Shown: positions 4,945 to 5,799 of the stretch, piece after piece | Position numbering within the stretch: the stretch's first letter is position 1 | Layout: each line of letters starts with the position of its first letter | From: an uncultured Dorea sp. | Lineage (GTDB): Bacteria > Bacillota > Clostridia > Lachnospirales > Lachnospiraceae | Reading direction: 5' to 3' | DNA: 5,799 nt | NCBI GenBank assembly: GCA_910587575.1 | Contig: CAJULU010000045.1 | Span: 29,457 to 35,255, forward strand | Notes under the pieces: generated by a model | What the model was told of the DNA's origin: nothing | Databases searched by the model: none | What the model saw: only the letters and a program-made list of their open reading frames with translations | Made by a program: the position numbers and the translations under genes

Positions 4945-5799
4945 ATGTTTTTCCAGACTGGAACAGATGAACACGGACAGAAAATTGAGCTTAAAGCTCA
5001 GGAGGCCGGCGTCACGCCGAAGGAGTATGTGGATAACGTGGCGGGGCAGGTGAAGGATATCTGGAATATGATGAATTCCTCCCACGATAAATTCATCCGT
5101 ACTACGGATGAGGACCATGAGAAACAGGTACAAAAGATCTTTAAGAAATTATATGATCAGGGAGATATCTACAAAGGCTCCTACGAGGGACTTTACTGTA
5201 CGCCCTGCGAATCTTTCTGGACAGAATCCCAGCTTGTGGATGGAAAGTGTCCGGATTGCGGACGTGAGGTGAAGCCTGCCAAGGAGGAGGCTTACTTCTT
5301 TAAGATGAGCAAATATGCGGACCGCCTTATCGAGCATATCAACACCCATCCGGAGTTTATCCAGCCGGTGTCCCGGAAAAATGAGATGATGAACAATTTC
5401 CTTCTTCCGGGTCTGCAGGACCTGTGCGTGTCCAGAACTTCTTTCAAGTGGGGAATCCCGGTTGATTTTGATGACAGGCATGTAGTATATGTATGGCTGG
5501 ATGCGCTGACCAACTATATTACTGGTATCGGTTATGATGCAGAGGGTGAGAGCACGGAGCAGTTTAAGAAGAACTGGCCGGCACAACTTCATCTGATTGG
5601 AAAGGATATTATTCGTTTCCATACGATTTACTGGCCGATTTTTTTGATGGCGCTTGATCTGCCGCTGCCGAAGCAGATCTTCGGACATCCATGGCTTCTT
5701 CAGGGCGAAGGGAAGATGAGTAAGTCTAAGGGAAATGTGCTTTACGCAGATGAACTTGTGGATTTCTTTGGCGTGGATGCGGTGCGTTATTTTGTATTG
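4945..5799 (+). CDS. metG: Methionyl-tRNA synthetase body lacking the HIGH segment (runs off window)
   Basis: 285 codons open from the ATG at 4945 to the window end. MetG charges tRNA-Met with methionine in the cytoplasm and is essential for initiation and elongation. The sequence enters the class I catalytic domain at MFFQTGTDEHGQKIELKAQ. It continues through the connective domain with four zinc-binding cysteines (CTPC at 5197-5208 and CPDC at 5248-5259), then WGIPVD and WLDALTNYITGIGYD, HLIGKDIIRFHTIYWP and GHPWLLQGEGKMSKSKGN. The KMSKS loop is intact (5713-5727, residues 257-261 of this frame). All of this is clean and typical, with no stop or shift. What is missing is the first Rossmann strand and HIGH motif, and the anticodon-binding C-terminus beyond the window. 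ATG 4945 has no convincing RBS, so it may just be the first Met after the lesion. A protein made from here would not be expected to activate methionine. Confidence 0.85.
   Translation, partial: MFFQTGTDEHGQKIELKAQEAGVTPKEYVDNVAGQVKDIWNMMNSSHDKFIRTTDEDHEKQVQKIFKKLYDQGDIYKGSYEGLYCTPCESFWTESQLVDGKCPDCGREVKPAKEEAYFFKMSKYADRLIEHINTHPEFIQPVSRKNEMMNNFLLPGLQDLCVSRTSFKWGIPVDFDDRHVVYVWLDALTNYITGIGYDAEGESTEQFKKNWPAQLHLIGKDIIRFHTIYWPIFLMALDLPLPKQIFGHPWLLQGEGKMSKSKGNVLYADELVDFFGVDAVRYFVL

Noticed and set aside
5149..5688. Minus-strand 179-codon frame opposite metG
   Set aside because: The plus strand encodes unmistakable MetG through this whole stretch; the minus frame is a by-product of its codon usage.
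1..5799. CRISPR arrays, insertion sequences, integrase or tRNA attachment sites, toxin-antitoxin or defence genes
   Set aside because: I looked for regularly spaced repeats, terminal inverted repeats, transposase or integrase motifs and tRNA cloverleafs on both strands and saw none; the only repeats are the short ones listed.

Overview
The window reads as a low-to-mid GC spore-forming Firmicute, most likely a Lachnospiraceae-type Clostridium (inference). The evidence is two spore-maturation proteins (SpmA, SpmB), a T-box leader in front of methionyl-tRNA synthetase, AGGAGG-like ribosome binding sites, and a MetG sequence that resembles Lachnospiraceae homologues as I remember them. No phage, insertion sequence, CRISPR, rRNA or tRNA signature is visible.

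Layout, left to right. (1) 1-258, minus strand: the first 86 codons of spmA, which runs off the left edge. (2) 318-1727, minus: a complete 469-residue MATE-family multidrug/organic-cation exporter. It lies 59 bp upstream of spmA in the same direction with no terminator between them, so the two may share a transcript. (3) 1728-1902: a divergent intergenic region with a good sigma-A-like promoter for the MATE gene and a perfect TATAAT facing the other way. (4) 1903-2427, plus: a complete spmB, followed by a strong hairpin terminator (2435-2469). (5) 2512-4311, minus: a 599-residue membrane-anchored DUF885-family putative metallopeptidase, convergent with spmB. (6) 4396-4824, plus: a promoter and a long T-box riboswitch. 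Stem I, a likely AUG specifier, the UGGU bulge, the antiterminator and the competing terminator can all be traced by base pairing. (7) 4894-5799, plus: metG, running off the right edge.

The main anomaly is metG. Its promoter, T-box leader, ribosome binding site and first seven codons look normal. The coding sequence then runs into two in-frame stops, and the segment that should carry the class I HIGH signature is absent. The MetG sequence resumes in the same frame at 4945 and continues undamaged (TGTDEHGQK, four zinc cysteines, WLDAL, KMSKS). As written, the locus cannot make a normal MetG. It is either a real lesion, which would require another metG in the genome, or an assembly or sequencing fault.

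The second anomaly is gene order. SpmA and SpmB are usually adjacent and co-directional; here they point away from each other with a MATE exporter between them. No undescribed multi-gene system is convincingly present. The T-box/metG pair is one regulatory unit, and the remaining genes look like neighbours rather than parts of one pathway.
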